From assembly GCA_002633025.1 (NCBI GenBank), contig NMRB01000460.1:71480-135479 (forward strand): a stretch of 64,000 nucleotides of DNA, written 5' to 3'. Below the pieces are notes generated by a model, which was given only the letters and a program-made list of their open reading frames with translations, made no database searches and had not been told where the DNA came from. The position numbers and the translations under genes are program-made. Source of the DNA: Notospermus geniculatus (Eukaryota; Nemertea; Pilidiophora; Heteronemertea; Lineidae). Position 1 is the stretch's first letter; each line of letters opens with the position of its first letter. This document shows positions 8,517 to 18,936 of the stretch, piece by piece.

Positions 8517-9234
8517 AAAGATGATACTCGTACCAGAGGGGACTTTCTTACGATTAAAGGCATATCAGGACAATGATCTGGGTAAAGAAAAACAAATGTC
8601 ATCTGTACGGGGTGATATGCAGCAGGTCATGGACAGAAACGATTTAGAAGCTGCCGACCAGCTAAAACTGTACAATCAAGTTTTACAAAGGTATCAAAAA
8701 CTTACACAGCCGAGACCAACATCCTCGTCAGTTCAACCAGAGAGAGCGGAGACAAATCCGACGGATGAAACAGACAGCATGCGTGAACAGATCCTGTCAA
8801 GTGTGCCAAAACAGCACAAGAAAAAGATGGAACAACTACTCCAAGTCGTAAAAAGTCGGCCGGATATTATAAAATGGGATGCAAATTCCGAACTTATCTA
8901 TATGGGAAATCCAATTCCGAACACCAACATTGTTGATCTCTTTAGTGACACTATGACCAAGAGAAAACGCTACAGACCCTCAGGATTACGGCAATTCCTG
9001 GACGGATTAAAGCAAATCAATGTTCCCAAATCATATATCATGAATCCTGATAGACGCAATGCACTTGATGGTGTTTTGATGTCACCTCATTCCATCGAAA
9101 AGCCTATGGATGGAACACCGTATTTGCTTGAATCTCCCCCGGAAACGCCTAAGAGAATCAGATATCCAAGAAGTAGAAGAAACCATAGAAAAACTTTTTT
9201 GTCTACACCAGACAATTGGCTTAGTTATCAATGA
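8503..9234 (+). CDS. conserved Polinton protein, structural type, unknown role
   Basis: About 243 residues from the ATG at 8503 (a second ATG at 8521 starts MILVPEGTF). The N-terminal VKKMILVPEGTF, a central coiled/helical part (QLKLYNQVLQRYQKL), the block SSVPKQHKKKMEQLL, then NIVDLFSDTM, a tryptophan in IKWDANSEL and a basic C-terminus form a pattern that recurs in Polinton-type elements next to the small basic gene. The exact function is not established to my knowledge; a minor virion or scaffold role is plausible. The last ~85 bases are repeated after the single N at 10511. Confidence 0.55.
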   Translation: MDSVKKMILVPEGTFLRLKAYQDNDLGKEKQMSSVRGDMQQVMDRNDLEAADQLKLYNQVLQRYQKLTQPRPTSSSVQPERAETNPTDETDSMREQILSSVPKQHKKKMEQLLQVVKSRPDIIKWDANSELIYMGNPIPNTNIVDLFSDTMTKRKRYRPSGLRQFLDGLKQINVPKSYIMNPDRRNALDGVLMSPHSIEKPMDGTPYLLESPPETPKRIRYPRSRRNHRKTFLSTPDNWLSYQ

Positions 9235-10510
9235 GTTCGATGTCAAAACAGCATAAACTCTGTGATTCATGCACTTTTAACAGGATAATAAAAGTATTAA
9301 TTAAGACGTTGTTGTTTTTGTTACGTGTATTTGACATTTATTTCGTGAACGAGACATCGGGAATGCAATAATCAGAATCGTCATTAACATGGCTAAGTAC
9401 ACATAACACTTTACGGATCAATCACATCAATATGACAATAAATCACAAATAACAATATTCATGCAGTTTTCTTATACCACTTTACAGATCAATCACATCA
9501 ATATGATGGGATATCACAATTAACAATATCCATGCGGTTTCTTTCTGCATTACTTTAGGGGAATCAGGAATACTCTAAAATTTAACAATCAGCAGTTAAT
9601 AACCATATGGCAAGGTGTTATAGTGGTTCACTATGCGGCGCTTTGTGTAGACGAAACCATAGTGCTTGGTTACGGCCCTCGATGTAATTCTCATGTCCCG
9701 GTGTCTAACAATCCTGTTAGGATAGTCTACGATTATTTTCTCCTGGTTTCGGTTTGTGACCATCTCGACCATGCTTTCGAAGTTAATTTTGTCCCCCACT
9801 CGGTGATTTAAACTAAAGCCTTTCACCTTGCAAGTGACTTCACCGGAACCACGCACTTTGAAGGCATAATTCTTTGGCCCCGCACTTACAAATTCTGAAA
9901 TTTCACCCCCGTCTAACTCGTCTGTGAGGTCGCCCAGAAACCTACCCAAGCTGGGGTTATACCTTCTTTCTTTGTGAAGGTAGATTATCGAATCGGTATC
10001 ATAGTAGAATACACGATCATCGAGGGGATGGAGCATGCTGTACAATTTAAGACGGGCGTGCGACGTCGTGTACGCTGCCAGAACAACATTTGTATTTTGC
10101 GGCATGACAAATGCCGATTTCTCGAGTAATTCAATCTGGGCCATTTCGTCACCGATGAAACGCACGTGCTGTACATCCAGTTTATCGTCAGTGAGAATCT
10201 CATAAAACCTGTCTACATCTTTTACGTTTTCAACCTTTGGCATATTGGGCCTCTTTCCCAAAAAACCCCAGAAAGAATTCAAAAGATTCTTAGCCACGGC
10301 GCGCAGACCGGGATTTTTTTCAATCTTGTTTTCATCTAAAAGAATACCTTCTTTTTCATGGTAATTCGCAATGTAGGTTGCTTTTTCTTCAGCTGTTTCA
10401 CACCCTGAGGGCCATCCGCTGGCTTCCTGTTTGACTTTCAAAAACGTGTTTATGTAACCACTAAAGAGAGCCTTGGATGTTTTTTCAAAATGCCACACTT
10501 CATGAATTTT
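9150..10510. repeat. duplicated block A (matches 10512-11845)
   Basis: This 1361-base segment (end of the 8503-9234 gene, the intergenic AT-rich spacer, and the 3' third of polymerase B) recurs at 10512-11845 with scattered substitutions and small indels. The copies abut exactly at the single N at 10511. An unmerged second allele at a contig join explains this more easily than a true tandem duplication. Confidence 0.75.
9596..10498 (-). pseudogene. second copy of polymerase B C-terminal part
   Basis: 300 residues almost identical to the C-terminal 300 of the full polymerase at 10931-14281. It includes motif B (KNLLNSFWGFLG) and the catalytic DTDS motif, and ends in the same LPYGY. It begins abruptly at the single-N join and has no exonuclease or motif A part, so it cannot make a polymerase alone. 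Small differences such as ELLEKSAF against ELVEKSAF look allelic. Confidence 0.8.
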
Positions 10511-10930
10511 NTAAGAGAATCAGATATCCAAGAAGTAGAAGAAACCATATAAAAACTTTTTCCCCTACACCAAACAATTGGCTTAGTTATCAATGAGTTC
10601 GATGTCAAAAAGCATAAACTCCGTGATTCCACTTTTAACAGGATAATAAAAGTATTAATTAAGACGTTGTTGTTTGTTACGTGTATTTGACATTTATTTC
10701 GTGAACGAAACATCAGGAATGCAATAATCAGAATCGTCATTAACAAGGCTAAGTACACATAACACTTTACGGATCAATCACATCAATATGACAAAATATC
10801 ACAAGTAAAAATATTCACGCAATTTTCTTATACCACTTTACGGATCAATCACAAGTAACAATATTCATGCGGTTTCGTTCTGCATTACTTTAAGGGAATC
10901 AAGAATACTCTAAAATTTACCAATCAGCAG

Positions 10931-13900
10931 TTAGTAACCATATGGCAAGGTGTTATAGTGGTTCACTATGCGGCGCTTTGTGTAGACGAAACCATAGTGT
11001 TTGGTTTCGTCCCTCGATGTAATTCTCATGTCCCGATGTCTAATAATCCTGTTAGGATAGTCTACAGTTATTTTCTCCTGGTTTCGGTTTGTGACCATCT
11101 CGACCATGCTTTCGAAGTTAATTTTGTTCCCCACTCTGTGATTTAAACTAAAGCCTTTCACCTTGCAAGTGACTTCACCGGAAGCACGCACTTTGAAGGC
11201 ATAATTCTTTGGCCCCGCACTTACAAATTCTGAAATTTCACCCCCGTCTAACTCGTCTGTGAGGTCACCAAGAAACCGGCCTAAGCTGGGGTTATACCTT
11301 CCTTCTTTGTGAAGGTAGATTATCGAATCGGTATCGTAATAGAATACACGATCATCGAGGGGATGGAGCATGCTGTACAATTTAAGACGGGCGTGCGACG
11401 TCGTGTAAGCTGCCAGAACAACATTTGTATTTTCCGGCATGACAAATGCCGATTTCTCGACTAATTCGATCTGGGCCATTTCGTCACCGATGAAGCGCAC
11501 GTGCTGTACATCCAGTTTATCGTCAGTGAGAATTTCATAAAACCGGTCTACATCTTTTACGTTTTCAACCTTTGGCATATTGGGCCTCTTTCCCAAAAAA
11601 CCCCAGAACGAATTCAAAAGATTCTTAGCCACGGCGCGCAGACCGGGATTTTTTTCAATCTTGTTTTCATCTAAAAGAATACCTTCTTTTTCATGGTAAT
11701 TCGCAATGTAGGTTGCTTTTTCTTCAGCTGTTTCACACCCTGAGGGCCATCCGCTGGCTTCCTGTTTGATTTTCAAAAACGTGTTTATGTAACCACTGAA
11801 GAGAGCCTTGAATGTTTTTTCAAAATGCCACACTTCATGAATTTTGATAACCTTGTAGCCAAGGCGAAGTGCAGCGTGCAGTTCCACCGTGACCCATGTC
11901 CCCTCTATCGCGCGCTCTTCGTCGCTATGATGACACTCTTCATCGTTCAGAGTTTCAGCGCAGGAGCGACATAGAGGGAACATGAGTTTCCCGTTGCACC
12001 TATACGGCAACAGCGGATGATACAATCCCCGCGGTGGTAGGCAGACACACTTCACTATTCCCTGGTACTCGGATACATCACGGAAATTTTCCGTGATGAT
12101 TTTCGGATGCCCTATCGGATATTCAGCGTATTTATTGACGTACGGGTATAAACTCGTAACATCAACATACTTAATGCTCTCTCCTTCAGCGGCTTTGTAG
12201 TAAAGCCGTGAGGCGTTTGTCCGCCCGCCATAAAAAGCATCGCGGGGCTCCAGGGGCTCGACGATGGCTACCCTACCAACGAAATCTGCCATCTCCTTGT
12301 TGTGACGTAACTCTCTTTCAAAGTCACACTCCCAGGTACTGACAACTTTCAGGCCCTGAGCCTCTAGATAGCGTTGTTTCTCAACCCACTGCTCATGTAG
12401 CTCGCTGAATTTAAACCCATTCACCGGGTTGAGACTGCCCCTCTGTTTAAAACAGCGCGTGCATCCGTGCCAGAAGCACCCGAGGAATTCATAAGCAGTG
12501 TTGGTTTCCTCCGCATACCCATCCAACTTGTATTTCCCAATCTTCTTCTCGCCCTGATTGAGCGCATGTTGAATGTCTACATTGTCTGCAACTGTCATCC
12601 ATTTTACCCATTTCAGGCCTTTAATGGACGCCTTGTCATGTGATCTATATCCCTCCATAGGGATCAGCCCTATGGTTTTCTCCTTCAAAAATTTGGCTCT
12701 GAACACCAGGTTACATGCCGATGGGATCGTGATGCATTCCGTGAATGGGTCGATCCCGTAATCGGCATCACCGTCGCCGGTTGCCAGCATGAAAAATTTC
12801 CTGAATGCCGCGCAGGCACGTCTCAGCACATCAACGTCACTTTGACAGTATGCTAACACCTCCTCTTTCAGACTGAATGCCCTGTGCTTGTTCTCATTGT
12901 ACCATTTCAGGAAAACCTCCCTTTCGCCAGAACTCATTCCATCTGGGTCATAGAATTCAATCTCAGGCATCGGTCCTGAATACTCCTGATTGCAAGGTTT
13001 GTTAAAGAGGTGAGGAAAATAACCTTTCCTCAGTTCCACCAACCCAAATGCCTTGGGTAATTGCCTGAGAGGCATCTGCATAAAGTTGAGTGAATCAATA
13101 AATTTGATTTTCCCCACCTCTACCGTCAGAAACTTCATGCCCGTTGTTATGACTTTGGCCTCGATCTGGCTACGATAGAGCCATTCAATTAAAAAGTAAC
13201 TGTCATATCCCTTGAAATTATGTGCAATTGCAATGCCTTCTTGCTGCACTATCCACCGGCAAAACCGCTCATTGCAGTCGTCATTTCTAAAAATGTGCTC
13301 TTCGCACTGATCACAAAAGTCCTGTTTACCCCTACCGAAACAATCTTCACACGTCTCATGACAGATGATGAGCTGTGGGATGTGTTCCTCGTTCTCACCG
13401 AGCATTGTTTCATAATCAAAGACGTAAAATCGGGGAGGTTTGGACTTCTTACCGTTCTCGTCATCTCCATTGAATCCTTTCACGGGCTTCATGTGGCATT
13501 GGTGATGATCTGATGACAAGAAGTACTCCCGACACACGGTACAGTACCGTTCACCGCATTTGTGCGCTTGCTTACGATCCGTTGCATAGATTTTCCCACA
13601 TTTGCACTTGTGGCGTGCGTCGCAGATGGACTGTCCTCCGACTTTCAACCGTTTACGGTTTTTTAGCGTTATTGTCCTTTCCTCTGTGACCCTAGCGTGA
13701 TGATCAAAACAGTCTTGATTCGGGAAGTATCTATGACACTTCTCACAGTGCTTCCAATCTCTATCGGCAGGGCAAGTATCACTAGAGCATGAGGGGCATA
13801 CAGCAACACACTTATGTTTTGACTTGTCACTGTAGCCGCGCTCGCACTTTGAGCAATAGTACGTGTAGTTTAGGAAAGCCGGCATACTTGTGATGACATC

Positions 13901-14281
13901 GTAATGATTGTCAGAAAAGAACAATCTGACAGGCTTCCTACCATCTTCGACTTCCGCCTTGTACCACAGACTTGCACGTGTTTCACCGAGACCCTTCCAA
14001 TACACGAAGAGCTGATGATCGGGCATGATGGCCTGAAAACCATCAAAATGCTCCCGCCCACATGGTCCTTCTGGTACACCGCTGGCCGCGTGCAGGGCCC
14101 TGGCTTCTTGCCGTTGAATAAAGTATCCCCGCCGGATGCTATCCCATCTTTTCTTGTTGGTTTTCTTCAAACCGTCAGCATGCGCAATTCCCGTAGCCAG
14201 GGCGCGGGCGAAGCAGAGCTGGTCTTTGTTAGGAATGGTGATGATGCAGCCCAATTTCTTCATCATTTCCTCCCTGGGCAT
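10931..14281 (-). CDS. Polinton protein-primed family B DNA polymerase
   Basis: 1116 residues, intact. Residues about 140-265 form a cysteine/histidine-rich zinc region. The 3'-5' exonuclease follows: Exo I FDYET (288-292), Exo II HNFKGYD (354-360), Exo III YCQSD (478-482). A GCFWHGC segment lies near 601-607. Polymerase motifs are A (YVDVTSLYP, Asp707), B (KNLLNSFWGF, about 886-895) and C (YDTDS, about 982-986). This is the self-replication enzyme of Polintons, using a protein primer. The ATG used lies 17 bases from the assembly gap and the frame is open into it, so a longer N-terminus is likely hidden. It faces the plus-strand capsid/ATPase block convergently. Confidence 0.92.
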   Translation of the reverse strand: MPREEMMKKLGCIITIPNKDQLCFARALATGIAHADGLKKTNKKRWDSIRRGYFIQRQEARALHAASGVPEGPCGREHFDGFQAIMPDHQLFVYWKGLGETRASLWYKAEVEDGRKPVRLFFSDNHYDVITSMPAFLNYTYYCSKCERGYSDKSKHKCVAVCPSCSSDTCPADRDWKHCEKCHRYFPNQDCFDHHARVTEERTITLKNRKRLKVGGQSICDARHKCKCGKIYATDRKQAHKCGERYCTVCREYFLSSDHHQCHMKPVKGFNGDDENGKKSKPPRFYVFDYETMLGENEEHIPQLIICHETCEDCFGRGKQDFCDQCEEHIFRNDDCNERFCRWIVQQEGIAIAHNFKGYDSYFLIEWLYRSQIEAKVITTGMKFLTVEVGKIKFIDSLNFMQMPLRQLPKAFGLVELRKGYFPHLFNKPCNQEYSGPMPEIEFYDPDGMSSGEREVFLKWYNENKHRAFSLKEEVLAYCQSDVDVLRRACAAFRKFFMLATGDGDADYGIDPFTECITIPSACNLVFRAKFLKEKTIGLIPMEGYRSHDKASIKGLKWVKWMTVADNVDIQHALNQGEKKIGKYKLDGYAEETNTAYEFLGCFWHGCTRCFKQRGSLNPVNGFKFSELHEQWVEKQRYLEAQGLKVVSTWECDFERELRHNKEMADFVGRVAIVEPLEPRDAFYGGRTNASRLYYKAAEGESIKYVDVTSLYPYVNKYAEYPIGHPKIITENFRDVSEYQGIVKCVCLPPRGLYHPLLPYRCNGKLMFPLCRSCAETLNDEECHHSDEERAIEGTWVTVELHAALRLGYKVIKIHEVWHFEKTFKALFSGYINTFLKIKQEASGWPSGCETAEEKATYIANYHEKEGILLDENKIEKNPGLRAVAKNLLNSFWGFLGKRPNMPKVENVKDVDRFYEILTDDKLDVQHVRFIGDEMAQIELVEKSAFVMPENTNVVLAAYTTSHARLKLYSMLHPLDDRVFYYDTDSIIYLHKEGRYNPSLGRFLGDLTDELDGGEISEFVSAGPKNYAFKVRASGEVTCKVKGFSLNHRVGNKINFESMVEMVTNRNQEKITVDYPNRIIRHRDMRITSRDETKHYGFVYTKRRIVNHYNTLPYGY

Positions 14282-14297
14282 AGGGGGAAAATACCTA

Positions 14298-14855
14298 NNN
14301 NNNNNNNNNNNNNNNNNNNNNNNNNNNNNNNNNNNNNNNNNNNNNNNNNNNNNNNNNNNNNNNNNNNNNNNNNNNNNNNNNNNNNNNNNNNNNNNNNNNN
14401 NNNNNNNNNNNNNNNNNNNNNNNNNNNNNNNNNNNNNNNNNNNNNNNNNNNNNNNNNNNNNNNNNNNNNNNNNNNNNNNNNNNNNNNNNNNNNNNNNNNN
14501 NNNNNNNNNNNNNNNNNNNNNNNNNNNNNNNNNNNNNNNNNNNNNNNNNNNNNNNNNNNNNNNNNNNNNNNNNNNNNNNNNNNNNNNNNNNNNNNNNNNN
14601 NNNNNNNNNNNNNNNNNNNNNNNNNNNNNNNNNNNNNNNNNNNNNNNNNNNNNNNNNNNNNNNNNNNNNNNNNNNNNNNNNNNNNNNNNNNNNNNNNNNN
14701 NNNNNNNNNNNNNNNNNNNNNNNNNNNNNNNNNNNNNNNNNNNNNNNNNNNNNNNNNNNNNNNNNNNNNNNNNNNNNNNNNNNNNNNNNNNNNNNNNNNN
14801 NNNNNNNNNNNNNNNNNNNNNNNNNNNNNNNNNNNNNNNNNNNNNNNNNNNNNNN
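14298..14855. other. assembly gap (558 N)
   Basis: Unsequenced. It separates the polymerase start from the acidic exon array. The missing integrase, polymerase N-terminus or capsid parts could lie here if the true gap is larger than drawn. Confidence 0.95.
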
Positions 14856-14904
14856 TAAATAAGGCAAGATTAACGATGCTTGAAAGTGTTTTGCTGCTGC
14901 TTAC

Positions 14905-16300
14905 CTGATCATGTTCGATCTCCCCCATCTCCTCAGCTGCGGGTGCATCCGCTCCTTCGGCGCCTCCATTCTGCGGAAAAGGATAAATTGCGATAAGTAC
15001 TTTCGTTTAGAGAAATACAAGCATAAAAAGCACATAAATAATGCAAGATTAACGATGCTTGAAAGTGTTTTGCTGCGTACCTGATCATGTTCGATCTCCA
15101 CCATCTCCTCAGCGGCGGGTGCATCCGCTCCTTCGGCACCTCCATTCTGTGGAAAAGGATAAATTGCGATTTTTTCGTTTAAAGAAATAAAATAATACAA
15201 CGCGCATAAATAATGCAAGATTAATGATGGTTGAATGTGTTTTGTTGCTTACCTGATCATGGTTGATCTCTCCCATCTCCTCAGCTGCGGGTCCATCCGC
15301 CTCATCGCCCTGGCCGAGAGGATCATGAGTTATCTCTCCCGCCTCCTCAGCTGCGGGCCCATCCGCAGCCTCCGACTCATGATCCAGGTCGAGAGGATTG
15401 AAATCCATTTCCTCCAGTATATTATGACCCAACCGTTCAATGAAACGGCCGACATCCAACCATGGGGGCAAGCCAGGCATCTGGAATTTGTCAAAAGGGT
15501 ACGCATTCATTATATCGCACGGCTTTAAACATGTTAAATGAACAATTGCGATAAGTATTTTCGTTTAAAGAAATACAATAACGCCCATAAAAAATGAAGG
15601 ATTAATGATGCTTGAAAGTGTTTTGTTGCTTACCTGATCATGATTGATCTCTCCCATCTCCTCAGCTGCGGGTGCCTCCGCCTCATCGCCCCGGTCGAGA
15701 GGATCATGATTGATCTCTCCTACCTCGGCTGCGGGCACATCCGCAGGCTCTGACTCATCATCCAGGTCGAGAGGATTGAAATCCATTTCCTCCAGTACGT
15801 TATGACCCAACCGTTCAATGAAACGACCGTCGTCTAACCATGGGGGCAAGCCAGGCATCTGAAATTTGTCAAAAGTGTACGCATTCATTCACACGGCTTT
15901 AAATGAACATGAGCATATTGTAATCCCGTGGGAGCCATATTCTTAGGCTGCATGCGCCCGGAGTATGGCATAGGGGTAATGTAATGCTCAAATTACCCCG
16001 GAAAATAGTGTCATTTCGAGTAGAGAAACCACGGAGGAGTTAGCGGTCGGACTTAAGTAGCACCATCAATTATAATACCGGGTATAGAATATATCGTAAA
16101 ATACATGCAGAATACAGGAATTGTAGCGCAAATGCAAAAGCTAGGCCTAAGAGAGAGGGGAAATTAGGGTATAAACAGAAATTTTATAGTAAGATACTTA
16201 CAATTGGGTTTAGCAGCAAGCTAAGATAATGATCTTGTGTTGGGGGTAGAGTTTCCAAAAACATTCCATCGTCGTCGACATCATCGTTGTTGTTCTCCAT
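14905..16300 (-). CDS. acidic repeat gene at right Polinton end (spliced model)
   Basis: Proposed exons in reading order: 16300-16202 (MENNNDDVDDDGMFLETLPP start, ends AATT|GTAAGT), 15858-15634, 15480-15253, 15146-15081 and 14970-14905, then the gap. Every junction is phase 0 with a CAG acceptor and a CAG|GTAAGC or GTACGC donor. The two long exons start MPGLPPWLD, carry FIERLGHN and FNPLDLD, then acidic repeats. The two short ones are 66-bp units encoding 22 residues (GAEGADAPAAEEM-EIEHDQ). The product would be strongly acidic with a unit number set by exon duplication. The function is unknown; decoy, nuclear-import or virion roles are all guesses. Exon 1 assignment is the least sure. Confidence 0.45.
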
Positions 16301-16385
16301 CTCCAGAATATACTTGTGATCAAAACGCAAGTCGAAGCAAAAATGATCTCCAGAATACTTGTGATCAGAACGCAAGTCGAAGCAA
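16296..16385. repeat. 46-bp tandem duplication
   Basis: ATCTCCAGAATA(TA)CTTGTGATCA and the following AACGCAAGTCGAAGCAA block occur twice in a row. It lies at the inner edge of the right TIR and at the start of the proposed acidic-gene first exon. Confidence 0.65.
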
Positions 16386-16624
16386 GAATGCCTGGTAAGA
16401 ATGACCGTACGATTTATAGCAAAAAGTAAGGCCTACGTGTCGGCACCAGCATGTTATAACACGAAAGGTGTAAAGATTATAAAATTCGCTGAACTTTGAT
16501 ATAAATTATTGATAAATATCAATTTGGTAAATAAGAACATGTTGGTAAATAACGCTCGCAGAAGTAATTCTACCTGTTTTAAACACCCCTGATCTCAACA
16601 GGACCTTCTTGGGTTTTTTGCCAG

Positions 16625-17484
16625 ATAGATCATTGCTAAGCGGTCGTTATCGATTGCTAAGACAATAGAACCTGTGATAAAATATGGCGCAACAGGATGT
16701 GCTCAGGCCTGTGCCGAGACGGTGAGTATTGCTCAAAGGGTCATCCTATTGGTGACAGAGTTATCAGACGCAGGAAGGGTGTGAGGAGCCCAAGCTGTTG
16801 TTGAGCAATCAAGTCAACATCTTAATTCGACAAACTTCTCATCATGTGTGCGCGATCCTTGCTGACCGGGGTGATTGTGAAAATTTATACCACGCCTATT
16901 GAAACGGTGTTCAGTATCAGTCTGATTGAAATCTTCAAGATGGAACATCGAACTATCTACACAGAACTGAGGAGAAGATTACAGATTTTGCTGTTCAGTG
17001 ATCGACACATATACTTCAAAGGCCCATGGTTGGACCGACATCAAGACCGATGTAATAGATCATTGCTAAGCGGTCGTTATCGATTGCTAAGACAATAGAA
17101 CCTGTGATAAAATATGGCGCAACAGGATGTGCTCAGGCCTGTGCCGGGACGGCGAGTATTGCTCAAAGGGTCATCCTATTGGTGACAGAGTTATCAGACG
17201 CAGGAAGGGTGTGAGGAGCCCAAGCTGTTGTTGAGCAATCAAGTCAACATCTTAATTCGACAAACTTCTCATCATGTGTGCGCCATCCTTGCTGACCGGG
17301 CTGATTGTGAAAATTTATACCACGCCTATTGAAATGGTGTTCAGTATCAGTCTGATTGAAATCTTCAAGATGGAACATCGAACTATCTCCACAGAACTGA
17401 GGAGAAGATTACAGATTTTGCTGTTCAGTGATCGACACATATACTTCAAAGGCCCATGGTTGGACCGACATCAAGACCGATGTA
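16625..17484. repeat. 430-bp tandem duplication within right TIR
   Basis: ATAGATCATTGCTAAGCGGT starts at both 16625 and 17055, and the two units run in parallel with about a dozen substitutions visible. The unit includes the leader and the first ~70 codons of the cysteine-rich gene, so the first copy is a truncated gene. Confidence 0.85.
16844..17098 (+). pseudogene. truncated copy of the TIR cysteine-rich gene
   Basis: It starts like the full gene (MCARSLLTGVIVKIY) and matches it to DRHQDRC, where the 430-bp repeat unit ends and the frame runs into leader sequence. It lacks all but the first of the zinc-ribbon cysteines. It shares the same leader as the intact copy, so it is probably transcribed in the same way. 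Confidence 0.7.
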
Positions 17485-17723
17485 GCCACTGCATGAGCGA
17501 AGAAGGCATCCGCACAATCTGTACAGGATGTGAAACAGTCCTCTGTATCCCATGTCGGGTGGCAGTCTGTATGAGAGACCTTCTACTACCAATCAACGAG
17601 GAAACGGAGGCGCACACATGTAAATGCGAGTGCAACTACCTGAACAGGAATCTTCGCGATTACCTCAACCCAGTGCCGTTCGACCTTGACGGAGAAAAGG
17701 ACGAGGGTTATTCCTCTGTTTAA
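17274..17723 (+). CDS. TIR-encoded cysteine-rich zinc-ribbon-like protein (right copy)
   Basis: 149 residues, about 90% like the left-end copy by eye. It keeps every cysteine of the C-x2-C-x9-C-x2-C-x4-C-x2-C-x4-C cluster, plus the CKCEC pair and the acidic tail. It points outward toward the right terminus. One change, GCETVL for GCGTVL, lies inside the ribbon. Preservation of the frame in two copies that have diverged at silent and non-coding sites suggests selection or recent gene conversion between the ends. The name is descriptive only. Confidence 0.62.
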   Translation: MCAPSLLTGLIVKIYTTPIEMVFSISLIEIFKMEHRTISTELRRRLQILLFSDRHIYFKGPWLDRHQDRCSHCMSEEGIRTICTGCETVLCIPCRVAVCMRDLLLPINEETEAHTCKCECNYLNRNLRDYLNPVPFDLDGEKDEGYSSV

Positions 17724-18070
17724 AGCCACGCCGATTCCAAGAGAGAAAAGATACAAACGGCCCTTCTGAGGGACAACAAATATTTAAAAGAGACCAATCG
17801 CAGCAGAATTGTTTTGCTTGTAAGTACCACATATTCGTTAGTTTTATAGTTCGGTTGCTTGTCCGGACTTGTGCGTATAGTACTCGAAAAGTCTTGTTTA
17901 CTGATAAGACAAAAGTATGGCGTCACCATGGTCACGTGTCATCACCGCCATCTTGGACGACCAAGGCCAGTCGCCATGGTGACCATGACACCAGCGCCGC
18001 CTGGCGGCGACCGGATCTCCCCACACCCCAGCGCCACCTTTTATCGACTGGGGAGGACCTCTATACTACT

Positions 18071-18936
18071 TAGTTCCACGCACCCCGACAGACGGCGATG
18101 CAAATTGATGAGTGAAGCGCATGCGTATAGGCTATTTCACGCCTCCAGCAGCCACTTAATTATGCAGAGTTGCCTACATGCAGTGCCCCTATCGCCGGGA
18201 TACGGAACTTATTACCAATCGCATTTTAAGTAGTATAACCGCTCGCCGTGTCAACGCCGTGTTTTTTCTGGTTCGGAAAAACCCCGTCTCTCAAAAACCC
18301 CGGGGATTTTGGATAGGTGTAACCACGGCTTATAGCATATGGCCAATCACGACACCGGAATTTAATGAGGTCTGACGACTTATAGCATAAGTCATCTCAA
18401 GGTCGCAAACTCGCCAAGGCGGAGACATCACGCCCCCTAGATAGTAGACCGGCCAAGACCACTGAGAAAAAAAATCGTGGGCATTTTTTGNGTATTTAAA
18501 CCCATTTTCAAGCAATATTTGGTACACCCTCGATGTGAGACATGTTACGATGTGTACATGATATCGATTGAAATTGATATTAGGTCAATAGGGGACCGCC
18601 AAGTGAAGATTTCACCATTGTCAATCATATTTCTGCCCGTTTCTCGTCGCGCCGGTGTAAACACAATCAGGTGTGACAGGAATCAGCGTCCTAGGAATGC
18701 AAGTCCGCAAAACAATAGCCCGCTATTGTAAGGTCATATTCGAATGGCCATGGTCTCCATAGCCATATATTCTAATCCCTCGCTGAACAATAGGACCGGA
18801 CTTTGGTTCCAGGGGGACTTTGATTTCCTGTCACACCGGTCTAGACTGTGAAGAGACGGTGCGGGGGTGGGGTGGGGTGGTCTCTGAAGCATGGTCAGAT
18901 CTGAATGTGCCGAAACTTCCTGGCGTTTTCCTCTTT
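18071..18936. other. no gene seen; single-N join at 18491
   Basis: Flank right of the Polinton. There is no recognised coding exon. The N at 18491 marks a contig join. Confidence 0.45.

Larger units (their letters stand above)
4083..18070. mobile_element. Polinton (Maverick) DNA element, internally disturbed
   Basis: The ends are inverted copies: AGTAGTATAGAGGTCC at the left and GGACCTCTATACTACT at the right, giving the AGT...ACT termini seen in Polintons. Inside are the hallmark genes: capsid C-terminus, adenain-like cysteine protease, packaging ATPase, two small structural-type proteins and protein-primed polymerase B. The span is about 14.0 kb, but it includes a 558-base gap and a repeated ~1.35-kb block at a single-N join, so the natural element may be nearer 12-13 kb plus whatever the gap hides. 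No retroviral-type integrase and no capsid N-terminus are visible. The 6 bases outside each end (gaggta and tagttc) do not match, so no target duplication is seen. Confidence 0.88.
16380..18070. repeat. Polinton right terminal inverted repeat
   Basis: Inverted counterpart of 4083-5332. It is longer because a 430-bp segment is doubled (16625-17054 and 17055-17484). The terminal 180 bases, with the GTCACCATGG and CGCCGCCTGGCGGCG palindromes, match the left end with few changes. Confidence 0.8.

Noticed and set aside
13904-14928. Open frames crossing the Polinton gap on both strands
   Set aside because: Made of N plus the antisense of polymerase B.
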